A stretch of DNA of 58,500 nucleotides from Symbiodinium natans (taxonomy: Eukaryota > Sar > Dinophyceae > Suessiales > Symbiodiniaceae). Below, in pieces: positions 42,771 to 54,329 of this stretch. The stretch covers positions 64,001-122,500 of the forward strand of contig CAJNDS010002035.1 in assembly GCA_905221605.1 (NCBI GenBank). The letters are read 5' to 3'. Under the pieces are notes generated by a model, which worked only from the letters and a program-made list of their open reading frames with translations, was not told where the DNA came from and did not search any database. The position numbers were made by a program, and so were the translations under genes. The first letter of the stretch is position 1. Every line of letters starts with the position of its first letter.

Positions 42771-43583
42771 ATGCCATGCCGCAGCCGGGACCGAAGCCGG
42801 AGCCCTCGCAGGGCGGCACGAGCAGCCGGCGGCTGCTGCGCCTTCGAGGCGAGCAAGGATGCCCACAGGTGGGCGGCCTATGAGTGCCACCTTTCCAAGG
42901 GCACCTTCATACACGAAGCGTGTCAGGTGCGCACACGCGTGATCGCGGGCCATGCGCAGTGCCGCACCTTCGTACTGTGCGAGGAGGGGCACGTCCCCAA
43001 GAAGGTGCAAAAAGCCAAGAACAGAGAGGAGCAGGTTTTGGCAGCCTGCACAGTGCGCATGAACCCATATCTGCACTATCGCAAGATGTGGGGCCAGATC
43101 ATGCACATTAGTGCGTGGGAGGAAAGGAAGGGATACGGAAGCAAACTGGTTGCTGCTGTGGAGGAGCTGTTGCGCCAGGAGGGTGTGGATATTCTCGTCG
43201 CCTACCCTGCGCCGACTCGAGCTGCTCAAAGCTTCTGGGCGAAAATGGGGTATCAGCAGCAGGAGCGTAGCTTCCTCCCAGATGAGGAGCTCCTCCCGCG
43301 TTACGAAGGTGGTCCGCTGTGGCCAGAGCAGAATGCAATCACTGAGGAGCCCCTGGATCGGCTCGAAAAAAAGTTGTTGGTGGGTGGAACCCTGCCGGCA
43401 CCCCGAGAAGGGGCAATCCGCACAAGACCTGGCGGCGAAGATCGCAAGTTCAGGGAAGTGGTTTGGAATCCCCTCGACCTGCGAACAAGGAAGGCCCCAG
43501 AGGTTTTCATGACTGCTCTGCAGCTACAAGCATTGTTGCACCCAGTCTGTCGGCGGATGCGCGGAAAACGGTGTCCATTCTGA
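42771..43583 (+). CDS. A3: GNAT-family acetyltransferase-like protein, 270 aa
   Basis: An intact 813-nt copy (domain description under A2). The frame is also open upstream to an ATG at 42573. It carries GTFIHEACQVRT where A2 has Met. The following 3' part shares with unit 5 a 5-nt insertion (GTTAGGAGTGGAAACTAG near 43822). Confidence 0.7.
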   Translation: MPCRSRDRSRSPRRAARAAGGCCAFEASKDAHRWAAYECHLSKGTFIHEACQVRTRVIAGHAQCRTFVLCEEGHVPKKVQKAKNREEQVLAACTVRMNPYLHYRKMWGQIMHISAWEERKGYGSKLVAAVEELLRQEGVDILVAYPAPTRAAQSFWAKMGYQQQERSFLPDEELLPRYEGGPLWPEQNAITEEPLDRLEKKLLVGGTLPAPREGAIRTRPGGEDRKFREVVWNPLDLRTRKAPEVFMTALQLQALLHPVCRRMRGKRCPF

Positions 43584-44729
43584 TGGGGACAGCGAGTTGC
43601 CCAGCTGGAGCCGTTCGCAGCACGGAGCTGGGGCTGGCTAACTTTAAATAGCCACTGTGAGCCGCTACAACAGCAAACACGGCTCAATTCAACCTAACGA
43701 ACTCGGCAGATGCCGGCTGGAAAAATCGGTTTTTTTCTTGGTGAAGATGGGAGCAGTGACAGCGGCTCTTTGCAGCCCATCTTGCGGTTTGTTGGCTATC
43801 GTTTGGCGTGCAGCTACTGGTGTTAGGAGTGGAAACTAGTGGAATCCAGTGTCAGGCACTTGTCCAAGCTCCGGAGGAGGACTTTGGGATTTGGAGGATG
43901 GGGGGAGATGGAAACTGTTTGCCAGCCCGCAGGAATTCGAGCATCACTGGAGGCTTGTTGTTCAAGGTCGGACACACACAAAACGCGCGCAGAAAAAAGA
44001 TAGAACAAGACTGGCGCTGTGCTCTTCTCGCAGGCGCTACGTGCCGCGTTTTCCTGCGGCCTGGAGCCCATGCTCAAGTTCTGCGGGGCTGTGCTGAGAT
44101 ATGCCTGAGGAGATCTTGCTCCGAGGTTTTCAAAGCAGCAACGGAGTCGAAGTCATGGTCGCTTCGCTTGAGGACCCCTTATGGGCACAGGGTTCGGAGG
44201 CACGTGTGTGAATCAGTGAGTCCCTTGCGGACCCCAACGTAGACCCTCTCACGAAGTGACAGGACTTCCAGAAGGTAATGATGCTGGCCGGCAGGAGTCT
44301 TGTGCGCCCTGAGGAAGCAGTGTGAAAAAAAGGTTGACGAGCCCCTTTGCCTCCCTCCATGGAGTTCGGAAGTGCCTCTGATGCTGTACTTGGCCCGCAT
44401 GACCCTTCCTTGATTTCTTGGCTCTCCAGCAGCGGGAAGTTTGAGGCAGCTGGAGCTCGCATCTCGAAGCCAGCAGACGGTCAAAGGCATTGTTGGGATG
44501 GCAGACAGAGTCTTGTCACCCACAGCCCCTGCAGCCATGTGACAACCTAGGAAGGTGCAGGAACACGTGAACTCAACACCAAAGACGTGCTTCCCCCCTT
44601 CGTGGTCCCTTCCAGCATGGGGTTGCTGGATCCATTCTTTGTGTGCAAGTTGTAGTCATAGCCGTGCATCTGGCAGATTCCGGTTCTGAAGCTGGTAGAT
44701 TTAGCATGGCTTGTACATAGAAAACGCGA

Positions 44730-45301
44730 GTGCTGGCCCACCCGTGCCGCCATGCCATGCCGCAGCCGGGACCGAAGCCGGAGCCCTCGCAGGGCGGCAC
44801 GAGCCGCCGGCAGCTGCTGCCACGCCGTGCGCACCTGACACGCTTCATGGATGAAGGTGCCCTTCGCATTCGAGGCCAGCAAGAATGCCCACATCTGTGG
44901 GCATTTTTGCTGGCCTCGAATGCGCAGCAGCCGCCACCTTCCAAGGGCACCTTCATCCATGAAGCGTGTCAAGTGCGCGCGGCGTGCAGTGCCGCACGTT
45001 CGTACTGTGCGAGGAGCGGCACGTCCCCAAGAAGGTGAAAAAAGCCAAGAACAGAGAGGAGCAGGTTTTGGCAGCCTGCACGGTTCAAATGAACCCCTAG
45101 ATGGATGGACTGATGCCAACCTTGAACGCCTACGCTATGGCCCACGACATCTTCGCGTGCCTGGCTGATGACGTCCTCACAAAAGCCTGGCCTACTCGAG
45201 ATGCTCGCCTCCGCCAAGGCAGTAGGGTTCGGTTCTCAGGGGCAATGAAGCAAGCAAAAGTAATGAGCACTATGCAAAGGCTTGGGGCTCATTCTTTTTG
45301 A
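44730..45301 (+). pseudogene. B half of unit 4: truncated 5' copy with foldback
   Basis: Foldback from about 44828 with a central GGGCATTTTTGC variant shared only with unit 6. The 66-codon frame is intact at 45101-45301 with Asp for Asn at LADD. Confidence 0.7.
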
Positions 45302-46155
45302 AGGACTTGCATTGGTGCTGGCCTGAGGCAACACTCGGAGACCGTACGAATCAGGAGCCTGGCCGGGATGCAGTGCGCCGAGGGGTGGAAAAGGTAATGC
45401 AAAGCCCGGAATCGGTCCAATGACAATCCGTCCGGCGGGTTCCTCGCATAGTGACCGCTGCATGGCGCCGATTAAGTGCCTTAGTGACCGCTGCAGCATG
45501 GCGCCCGATTAGGTGCCTGATAGGCCGGCGCTTCTCTCCTGTCATCGTGCTGAATTTCAGGCGCTAGATTCTTGATAGGAATGACTCATTGACAGCCTTG
45601 ACAAGACAAGACTGTATCCCCCTACATCTGCGTGGAAATTGAATGGTGTTAATCCGCACGACGCATCCGTCTGTCCGCTCGGTCCGCTCGTCCGCTCCGT
45701 TCGCTCCGCCGATATAAACGCTCACGTCATCTTCGGCTTTTGCATGTGTGTGCACGGCGCATTCGTCCGTCTGTTCGGTCCGCTTCTCCGTTCCGTTCGC
45801 TTCGCCGCTCCGTCTACCCCACAACTATACCGAGATACACTTTTGCGGGTCAACATATGCTATTATGACAAAACAACTTGACATGTGGGGTTATCCGGTC
45901 CTATAATCTGGTGACCTGGGAATGTGGCCTTGAGGAGACTCGTCGACTCCATGCCAGATGAGACAGGGAAAGAGGCGACAGGATCTTGCTGTGGTGCCTG
46001 TGAAATCTTGTGCCACTGCAATCCCCTTCCAGCATGGGGTTGCTGGATCCGTTCTTTGTGTGCAAGTTGTTCATGGCCAGGCATCGGTTCTGAAGCTGCT
46101 AGATTTAGCATGGCTTGTACATAGAAAACGCGAGTGCTGGCCCACCCGTGCCGCC

Positions 46156-46968
46156 ATGCCATGCCGCAGCCGGGACCGAAGCCGGAGCCCTCGCAGGGCG
46201 GCACGAGCAGCCGGCGGCTGCTGCGCCTTCGAGGCGAGCAAGGATGCCCACAGGTGGGCGGCCTATGAGTGCCACCTTTCCAAGGGCACCTTCATACACG
46301 AAGCGTGTCAGGTGCGCACGCGCGTGATCGCGGGCCATGCGCAGTGCCGCACCTTCGTACTGTGCGAGGAGGGGCACGTCCCCAAGAAGGTGCAAAAAGC
46401 CAAGAACAGAGAGGAGCAGGTTTTGGCAGCCTGCACAGTGCGCATGAACCCATATCTGCACTATCGCAAGATGTGGGGCCAGATCATGCACATTAGTGCG
46501 TGGGAGGAAAGGAAGGGATACGGAAGCAAACTGGTTGCTGCTGTGGAGGAGCTGTTGCGCCAGGAGGGTGTGGATATTCTCGTCGCCTACCCTGCGCCGA
46601 CTCGAGCTGCTCAAAGCTTCTGGGCGAAAATGGGGTATCAGCAGCAGGAGCGTAGCTTCCTCCCAGATGAGGAGCTCCTCCCGCGTTACGAAGGTGGTCC
46701 GCTGTGGCCAGAGCAGAATGCAATCACTGAGGAGCCCCTGGATCGGCTCGAAAAAAAGTTGTTGGTGGGTGGAACCCTGCCGGCACCCCGAGAAGGGGCA
46801 ATCCGCACAAGACCTGGCGGCGAAGATCGCAAGTTCAGGGAAGTGGTCTGGAATCCCCTCGACCTGCGAACAAGGAAGGCCCCAGAGGTTTTCATGACTG
46901 CTCTGCAGCTACAAGCATTGTTGCACCCAGTCTGTCGGCGGATGCGCGGAAAACGGTGTCCATTCTGA
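46156..46968 (+). CDS. A4: GNAT-family acetyltransferase-like protein, 270 aa
   Basis: An intact 813-nt copy (see A2). Together with its B half it is nearly identical to unit 6, 6,711 bp downstream; the extended upstream frame differs only at KLLDL against KPLDL. Confidence 0.7.
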   Translation: MPCRSRDRSRSPRRAARAAGGCCAFEASKDAHRWAAYECHLSKGTFIHEACQVRTRVIAGHAQCRTFVLCEEGHVPKKVQKAKNREEQVLAACTVRMNPYLHYRKMWGQIMHISAWEERKGYGSKLVAAVEELLRQEGVDILVAYPAPTRAAQSFWAKMGYQQQERSFLPDEELLPRYEGGPLWPEQNAITEEPLDRLEKKLLVGGTLPAPREGAIRTRPGGEDRKFREVVWNPLDLRTRKAPEVFMTALQLQALLHPVCRRMRGKRCPF

Positions 46969-48117
46969 TGGGGACAGCGAGTTGCCCAGCTGGAGCCGTT
47001 CGCAGCACGGAGCTGGGGCTGGCTAACTTTAAATAGCCACTGTGAGCCGCTACAACAGCAAACACGGCTCAATTCAACCTAACGAACTCGGCAGATGCCG
47101 GCTGGAAAAATCGGCTTTTTTTCTTGGTGAAGATGGGAGCAGTGACAGCGGCTCTTTGCAGCCCATCTTGCGGTTTGTTGGCTATCGTTTGGCGTGCAGC
47201 TACTGGTGTTAGGAAACTAGTGGAATCCAGTGTCAGGCACTTGTCCAAGCTCCGGAGGAGGACTTTGGGATTTGGAGGATGGGGGGAGATGGAAACTGTT
47301 TGCCAGCCCGCAGGAATTCGAGCATCACTGGAGGCTTGTTGTTCAAGGTCGGACACACACAAAACGCGCACAGAAAAAAGATAGAACAAGACTGGCGCTG
47401 TGCTCTTCTCGCAGGCGCTACGTGCCGCGTTTTCCTGCGGCCTGGAGCCCATGCTCAAGTTCTGTGGGGCTGTGCTGAGATATGCCTGAGGAGATCTTGC
47501 TCCGAGGTTTCCAAAGTCCGCAGCAACGGAGTCGAAGTCATGGTCGCTTCGCTTGAGGACCCCTTAGGGGCACAGGGTTCGGAGGCACGTGTGTGAATCA
47601 GTGAGTTCCTTGCCGACCCCAACGTAGACCCTCTCACGAAGTGACAGGACTTCCAGAAGGTAATGATGCTGGCCGGCAGGAGTCTTGTGCGCCCTGAGGA
47701 AGCAGTGTGGAAAAAAGGTTGACGAGCCCCTTTGCCTCCCTCCATGGATTTCGGAAGTGCCTCTGATGCTGTACTTGGCCCGCATGACCCTTCCTTGATT
47801 TCTTAGCTCTCCAGCAGCGGGAAGTTTGAGGCAGCTGGAGCTCGCATCTCGAAGCCAGCAGACGGTCAAAGGCATTGTTGGGATGGCAGATAGAGTCTTG
47901 TCACCCACAGCCCCTGCCTGCAGCCATGTGACAACCTAGGAGGTGCAGGAACACGTGAACTCAACACCAAAGACGTGCTTCCCCCCTTCGTGGTCCCTTC
48001 CAGCATGGGGTTGCTGGATCCATTCTTTGTGTGCAAGTTGTAGTCATAGCCGTGCATCTGGCAGATTCCGGTTCTGAAGCTGGTAGATTTAGCATGGCTT
48101 GTACATAGAAAACGCGA

Positions 48118-48684
48118 GTGCTGGCCCACCCGTGCCGACATGCCATGCCGCAGCCGGGACCGAAGCCGGAGCCCTCGCAGGGCGGCACGAGCCGCCGGCA
48201 GCTGCTGCCACGCCGTGCGCACCTGACACGCTTCATGGATGAATGTGCCCTTCGCGTTCGAGGCCAGCAAGAATGCCCACATCTGTGGGCATTCTTGCTG
48301 GCCTCGAATGCGCAGCAGCCGCCACCTTCCAAGGGCACCTTCATGCATGAAGCGTGTGAAGTGCGCACGGCATGCCGCACGTTCGTACTGTGCGAGGAGC
48401 GGCACGTCCCCAAGAAGGTGAAAAAAGCCAAGAACAGAGAGGAGCAGGTTTTGGCAGCCTGCACGGTTCAAATGAACCGCTAGATGGATGGACTGATGCC
48501 AACCTTGAACGCCTACGCTATGGCCCACGACATCTTCGCGTGCCTGGCTGATAACGTCCTCACAAAAGCCTGGCCTACTCGAGATGCTCGCCTCAGCCCA
48601 GGCAGTAGGGTTCGGTTCTCAGGGGCAATGAAGCAAGCAAAAGTAATGAGCACTATGCAAAGGCTTGGGGCTCATTCTTTTTGA
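48118..48684 (+). pseudogene. B half of unit 5: truncated 5' copy with foldback
   Basis: Almost identical to the B half of unit 2, including the CATGCATGAAGCG variant and the CTCAGCCCAGGCAG change. The 66-codon frame is 48484-48684. Confidence 0.7.
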
Positions 48685-49481
48685 AGGACTTGCATTGGTG
48701 CTGGCCTGAGGCAACACTCCGAGACCGTACGAATCAGGAGCCTGGCCGGGATGCAGTGCGCCGAGGGGTGGAAAAGGTAATGCAAAGCCCGGAATCGGTC
48801 CAATGACAATCCGTCCGGCGGGTTCCTCGCATAGTGACCGCTGCAGCCGGTGCTTCTCTCCTGTCATCGTGCTGAATTTCAGGCGCTAGATTCTTGATAG
48901 GAATGACTCATTGACAGCCTTGACAAGACAAGACTGCATCCCCCTACATTTGCGTGCAAGTTGAATGATGTTAATCCGCGCGACGCATCCGTCTGTCCGC
49001 TCGGTCCGCTCGTCCGCTCCGTTCGCTCCGCCGATATAAACGCTCACGTCATCTTCGGCTTTTGCATGTGTGTGCACGGCGCATTCGTCCGTCTGTTCGG
49101 TCCGCTTCTCCGTTCCGTTCGCTTCGCCGCTCCGTCTACCCCACAACTATACCGAGATACACTTTTGCGGGTCAACATATGCTATTATGACAAAACAACT
49201 TGACATGTGGGGTTATCCGGTCCTATAATCTGGTGACCAGCCTGGGCATGTGGCCTTGAGGAGACTCGTCGACTCCATGCCAGATGAGACAGGGAAAGAG
49301 GCGACAGGATCTTGCTGTGGTGCCTGTGAAATCTTGTGCCACTGCAATCCCCTTCCAGCATGGGGTTGCTGGATCCGTTCTTTGTGTGCAAGTTGTTCAT
49401 GGCCAGGCATCGGTTCTGAAGCTGGTAGATTTAGCATGGCTTGTACATAGAAAACGCGAGTGCTGGCCCACCCGTGCCGCC

Positions 49482-50293
49482 ATGCCATGCCGCAGCCGGG
49501 ACCGAAGCCGGAGCCCTCGCAGGGCGGCACGAGCAGCCGGCGGCTGCTGCGCCTTCGAGGCGAGCAAGGATGCCCACAGGTGGGCGGCCTATGAGTGCCA
49601 CCTTTCCAAGGGCACCTTCATGCACGAAGCGTGTCAGGTGCGCACGCGCGTGATCGCGGGCCATGCGCAGTGCCGCACCTTCGTACTGTGCGAGGAGGGG
49701 CACGTCCCCAAGAAGGTGCAAAAAGCCAAGAACAGAGAAGAGCAGGTTTTGGCAGCCTGCACAGTGCGCATGAACCCATATCTGCACTATCGCAAGATGT
49801 GGGGCCAGATCATGCACATTAGTGCGTGGGAGGAAGGAAGGGATACGGAAGCAAACTGGTTGCTGCTGTGGAGGAGCTGTTGCGCCAGGAGGGTGTGGAT
49901 ATTCTCGTCGCCTACCCTGCGCCGACTCGAGCTGCTCAAAGCTTCTGGGCGAAAATGGGGTATCAGCAGCAGGAGCGTAGCTTCCTCCCAGATGAGGAGC
50001 TCCTCCCGCGTTACGAAGGTGGTCCGCTGTGGCCAGAGCAGAATGCAATCACTGAGGAGCCCCTGGATCGGCTCGAAAAAAAGTTGTTGGTGGGTGGAAC
50101 CCTGCCGGCACCCCGAGAAGGGGCAATCCGCACAAGACCTGGCGGCGAAGATCGCAAGTTCAGGGAAGTGGTTTGGAATCCCCTCGACCTGCGAACAAGG
50201 AAGGCCCCAGAGGTTTTCATGACTGCTCTGCAGCTACAAGCATTGTTGCACCCAGTCTGTCGGCGGATGCGCGGAAAACGGTGTCCATTCTGA
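49482..50293 (+). pseudogene. A5: GNAT-like gene copy with 1-nt deletion
   Basis: 812 nt between the conserved Met and stop. The purine run reads GGGAGGAAGGAAGGGAT, one base shorter than in A3 and A4, at the same place as the A1 lesion but with a different sequence. The two frameshifts therefore look independent. The GNAT half is open from 49826. Confidence 0.7.
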
Positions 50294-51440
50294 TGGGGAC
50301 AGCGAGTTGCCCAGCTGGAGCCGTTCGCAGCACGGAGCTGGGGCTGGCTAACTTTAAATAGCCACTGTGAGCCGCTACAACAGCAAACACGGCTCAATTC
50401 AACCTAACGAACTCGGCAGATGCCGGCTGGAAAAATCGGCTTTTTTTCTTGGTGAAGATGGGAGCAGTGACAGCGGCTCTTTGCAGCCCATCTTGCGGTT
50501 TGTTGGCTATCGTTTGGCGTGCAGCTACTGGTGTTAGGAGTGGAAACTAGTGGAATCCAGTGTCAGGCACTTGTCCAAGCTCCGGAGGAGGACTTTGGGA
50601 TTTGGAGGATGGGGGGAGATGGAAACTGTTTGCCAGCCCGCAGGAATTCGAGCATCACTGGAGGCTTGTTGTTCAAGGTCGGACACACACAAAACGCGCA
50701 CAGAAAAAAGATAGAACAAGACTGGCGCTGTGCTCTTCTCGCAGGCGCTACGTGCCGCGTTTTCCTGCGGCCTGGAGCCCATGCTCAAGTTCTGCGGGGC
50801 TGTGCTGAGATATGCCTGAGGAGATCTTGCTCCGAGGTTTTCAAAGCAGCAACGGAGTCGAAGTCATGGTCGCTTCGCTTGAGGACCCCTTATGGGCACA
50901 GGGTTCGGAGGCACGTGTGTGAATCAGTGAGTCCCTTGCGGACCCCAACGTAGACCCTCTCACGAAGTGACAGGACTTCCAGAAGGTAATGATGCTGGCC
51001 GGCAGGAGTCTTGTGCGCCCTGAGGAAGCAGTGTGAAAAAAAGGTTGACGAGCCCCTTTGCCTCCCTCCATGGAGTTCGGAAGTGCCTCTGATGCTGTAC
51101 TTGGCCCGCATGACCCTTCCTTGATTTCTTGGCTCTCCAGCAGCGGGAAGTTTGAGGCAGCTGGAGCTCGCATCTCGAAGCCAGCAGACGGTCAAAGGCA
51201 TTGTTGGGATGGCAGACAGAGTCTTGTCACCCACAGCCCCTGCAGCCATGTGACAACCTAGGAAGGTGCAGGAACACGTGAACTCAACACCAAAGACGTG
51301 CTTCCCCCCTTCGTGGTCCCTTCCAGCATGGGGTTGCTGGATCCATTCTTTGTGTGCAAGTTGTAGTCATAGCCGTGCATCTGGCAGATTCCGGTTCTGA
51401 AGCTGGTAGATTTAGCATGGCTTGTACATAGAAAACGCGA

Positions 51441-52012
51441 GTGCTGGCCCACCCGTGCCGCCATGCCATGCCGCAGCCGGGACCGAAGCCGGAGCCCTCG
51501 CAGGGCGGCACGAGCCGCCGGCAGCTGCTGCCACGCCGTGCGCACCTGACACGCTTCATGGATGAAGGTGCCCTTCGCATTCGAGGCCAGCAAGAATGCC
51601 CACATCTGTGGGCATTTTTGCTGGCCTCGAATGCGCAGCAGCCGCCACCTTCCAAGGGCACCTTCATCCATGAAGCGTGTCAAGTGCGCGCGGCGTGCAG
51701 TGCCGCACGTTCGTACTGTGCGAGGAGCGGCACGTCCCCAAGAAGGTGAAAAAAGCCAAGAACAGAGAGGAGCAGGTTTTGGCAGCCTGCACAGTTCAAA
51801 TGAACCCCTAGATGGATGGACTGATGCCAACCTTGAACGCCTACGCTATGGCCCACGACATCTTCGCGTGCCTGGCTGATGACGTCCTCACAAAAGCCTG
51901 GCCTACTCGAGATGCTCGCCTCCGCCAAGGCAGTAGGGTTCGGTTCTCAGGGGCAATGAAGCAAGCAAAAGTAATGAGCACTATGCAAAGGCTTGGGGCT
52001 CATTCTTTTTGA
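51441..52012 (+). pseudogene. B half of unit 6: truncated 5' copy with foldback
   Basis: Nearly identical to the B half of unit 4 (offset 6,711 bp), with the GGGCATTTTTGC centre. The 66-codon frame is 51812-52012. Confidence 0.7.
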
Positions 52013-52866
52013 AGGACTTGCATTGGTGCTGGCCTGAGGCAACACTCGGAGACCGTACGAATCAGGAGCCTGGCCGGGATGCAGTGCGCCGAGGGGTGGA
52101 AAAGGTAATGCAAAGCCCGGAATCGGTCCAATGACAATCCGTCCGGCGGGTTCCTCGCATAGTGACCGCTGCATGGCGCCGATTAAGTGCCTTAGTGACC
52201 GCTGCAGCATGGCGCCCGATTAGGTGCCTGATAGGCCGGCGCTTCTCTCCTGTCATCGTGCTGAATTTCAGGCGCTAGATTCTTGATAGGAATGACTCAT
52301 TGACAGCCTTGACAAGACAAGACTGTATCCCCCTACATCTGCGTGGAAATTGAATGGTGTTAATCCGCACGACGCATCCGTCTGTCCGCTCGGTCCGCTC
52401 GTCCGCTCCGTTCGCTCCGCCGATATAAACGCTCACGTCATCTTCGGCTTTTGCATGTGTGTGCACGGCGCATTCGTCCGTCTGTTCGGTCCGCTTCTCC
52501 GTTCCGTTCGCTTCGCCGCTCCGTCTACCCCACAACTATACCGAGATACACTTTTGCGGGTCAACATATGCTATTATGACAAAACAACTTGACATGTGGG
52601 GTTATCCGGTCCTATAATCTGGTGACCTGGGAATGTGGCCTTGAGGAGACTCGTCGACTCCATGCCAGATGAGACAGGGAAAGAGGCGACAGGATCTTGC
52701 TGTGGTGCCTGTGAAATCTTGTGCCACTGCAATCCCCTTCCAGCATGGGGTTGCTGGATCCGTTCTTTGTGTGCAAGTTGTTCATGGCCAGGCATCGGTT
52801 CTGAAGCCGCTAGATTTAGCATGGCTTGTACATAGAAAACGCGAGTGCTGGCCCACCCGTGCCGCC

Positions 52867-53679
52867 ATGCCATGCCGCAGCCGGGACCGAAGCCGGAGCC
52901 CTCGCAGGGCGGCACGAGCAGCCGGCGGCTGCTGCGCCTTCGAGGCGAGCAAGGATGCCCACAGGTGGGCGGCCTATGAGTGCCACCTTTCCAAGGGCAC
53001 CTTCATACACGAAGCATGTCAGGTGCGCACGCGCGTGATCGCGGGCCATGCGCAGTGCCGCACCTTCGTACTGTGCGAGGAGGGGCACGTCCCCAAGAAG
53101 GTGCAAAAAGCCAAGAACAGAGAGGAGCAGGTTTTGGCAGCCTGCACAGTGCGCATGAACCCATATCTGCACTATCGCAAGATGTGGGGCCAGATCATGC
53201 ACATTAGTGCGTGGGAGGAAAGGAAGGGATACGGAAGCAAACTGGTTGCTGCTGTGGAGGAGCTGTTGCGCCAGGAGGGTGTGGATATTCTCGTCGCCTA
53301 CCCTGCGCCGACTCGAGCTGCTCAAAGCTTCTGGGCGAAAATGGGGTATCAGCAGCAGGAGCGTAGCTTCCTCCCAGATGAGGAGCTCCTCCCGCGTTAC
53401 GAAGGTGGTCCGCTGTGGCCAGAGCAGAATGCAATCACTGAGGAGCCCCTGGATCGGCTCGAAAAAAAGTTGTTGGTGGGTGGAACCCTGCCGGCACCCC
53501 GAGAAGGGGCAATCCGCACAAGACCTGGCGGCGAAGATCGCAAGTTCAGGGAAGTGGTCTGGAATCCCCTCGACCTGCGAACAAGGAAGGCCCCAGAGGT
53601 TTTCATGACTGCTCTGCAGCTACAAGCATTGTTGCACCCAGTCTGTCGGCGGATGCGCGGAAAACGGTGTCCATTCTGA
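52867..53679 (+). CDS. A6: GNAT-family acetyltransferase-like protein, 270 aa
   Basis: An intact 813-nt copy (see A2), the last before the array ends. It differs from A4 by a few substitutions, for example GAAGCATGTCAG for GAAGCGTGTCAG. Its 3' part runs into the long-form right flank instead of another B half. Confidence 0.7.
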   Translation: MPCRSRDRSRSPRRAARAAGGCCAFEASKDAHRWAAYECHLSKGTFIHEACQVRTRVIAGHAQCRTFVLCEEGHVPKKVQKAKNREEQVLAACTVRMNPYLHYRKMWGQIMHISAWEERKGYGSKLVAAVEELLRQEGVDILVAYPAPTRAAQSFWAKMGYQQQERSFLPDEELLPRYEGGPLWPEQNAITEEPLDRLEKKLLVGGTLPAPREGAIRTRPGGEDRKFREVVWNPLDLRTRKAPEVFMTALQLQALLHPVCRRMRGKRCPF

Positions 53680-54329
53680 TGGGGACAGCGAGTTGCCCAG
53701 CTGGAGCCGTTCGCAGCACGGAGCTGGGGCTGGCTAACTTTAAATAGCCACTGTGAGCCGCTACAACAGCAAACACGGCTCAATTCAACCTAACGAACTC
53801 GGCAGATGCCGGCTGGAAAAATCGGTTTTTTTCTTGGTGAAGATGGGAGCAGTGACAGCGGCTCTTTGCAGCCCATCTTGCGGTTTGTTGGCTATCGTTT
53901 GGCGTGCAGCTACTGGTGTTAGGAAACTAGTGGAATCCAGTGTCAGGCACTTGTGCAAGCTCCGGAGGAGGACTTTGGGATTTGGAGGATGGGGGGAGAT
54001 GGAAACTGTTTGCCAGCCCGCAGGAATTCGAGCATCACTGGAGGCTTGTTGTTCAAGGTCGGACACACACAAAACGCGCACAGAAAAAAGATAGAACAAG
54101 ACTGGCGCTGTGCTCTTCTCGCAGGCGCTACGTGCCGCGTTTTCCTGCGGCCTGGAGCCCATGCTCAAGTTCTGTGGGGCTGTGCTGAGATATGCCTGAG
54201 GAGATCTTGCTCCGAGGTTTCCAAAGTCCGCAGCAACGGAGTCGAAGTCATGGTCGCTTCGCTTGAGGACCCCTTAGGGGCACAGGGTTCGGAGGCACGT
54301 GTGTGAATCAGTGAGTTCCTTGCGGACCC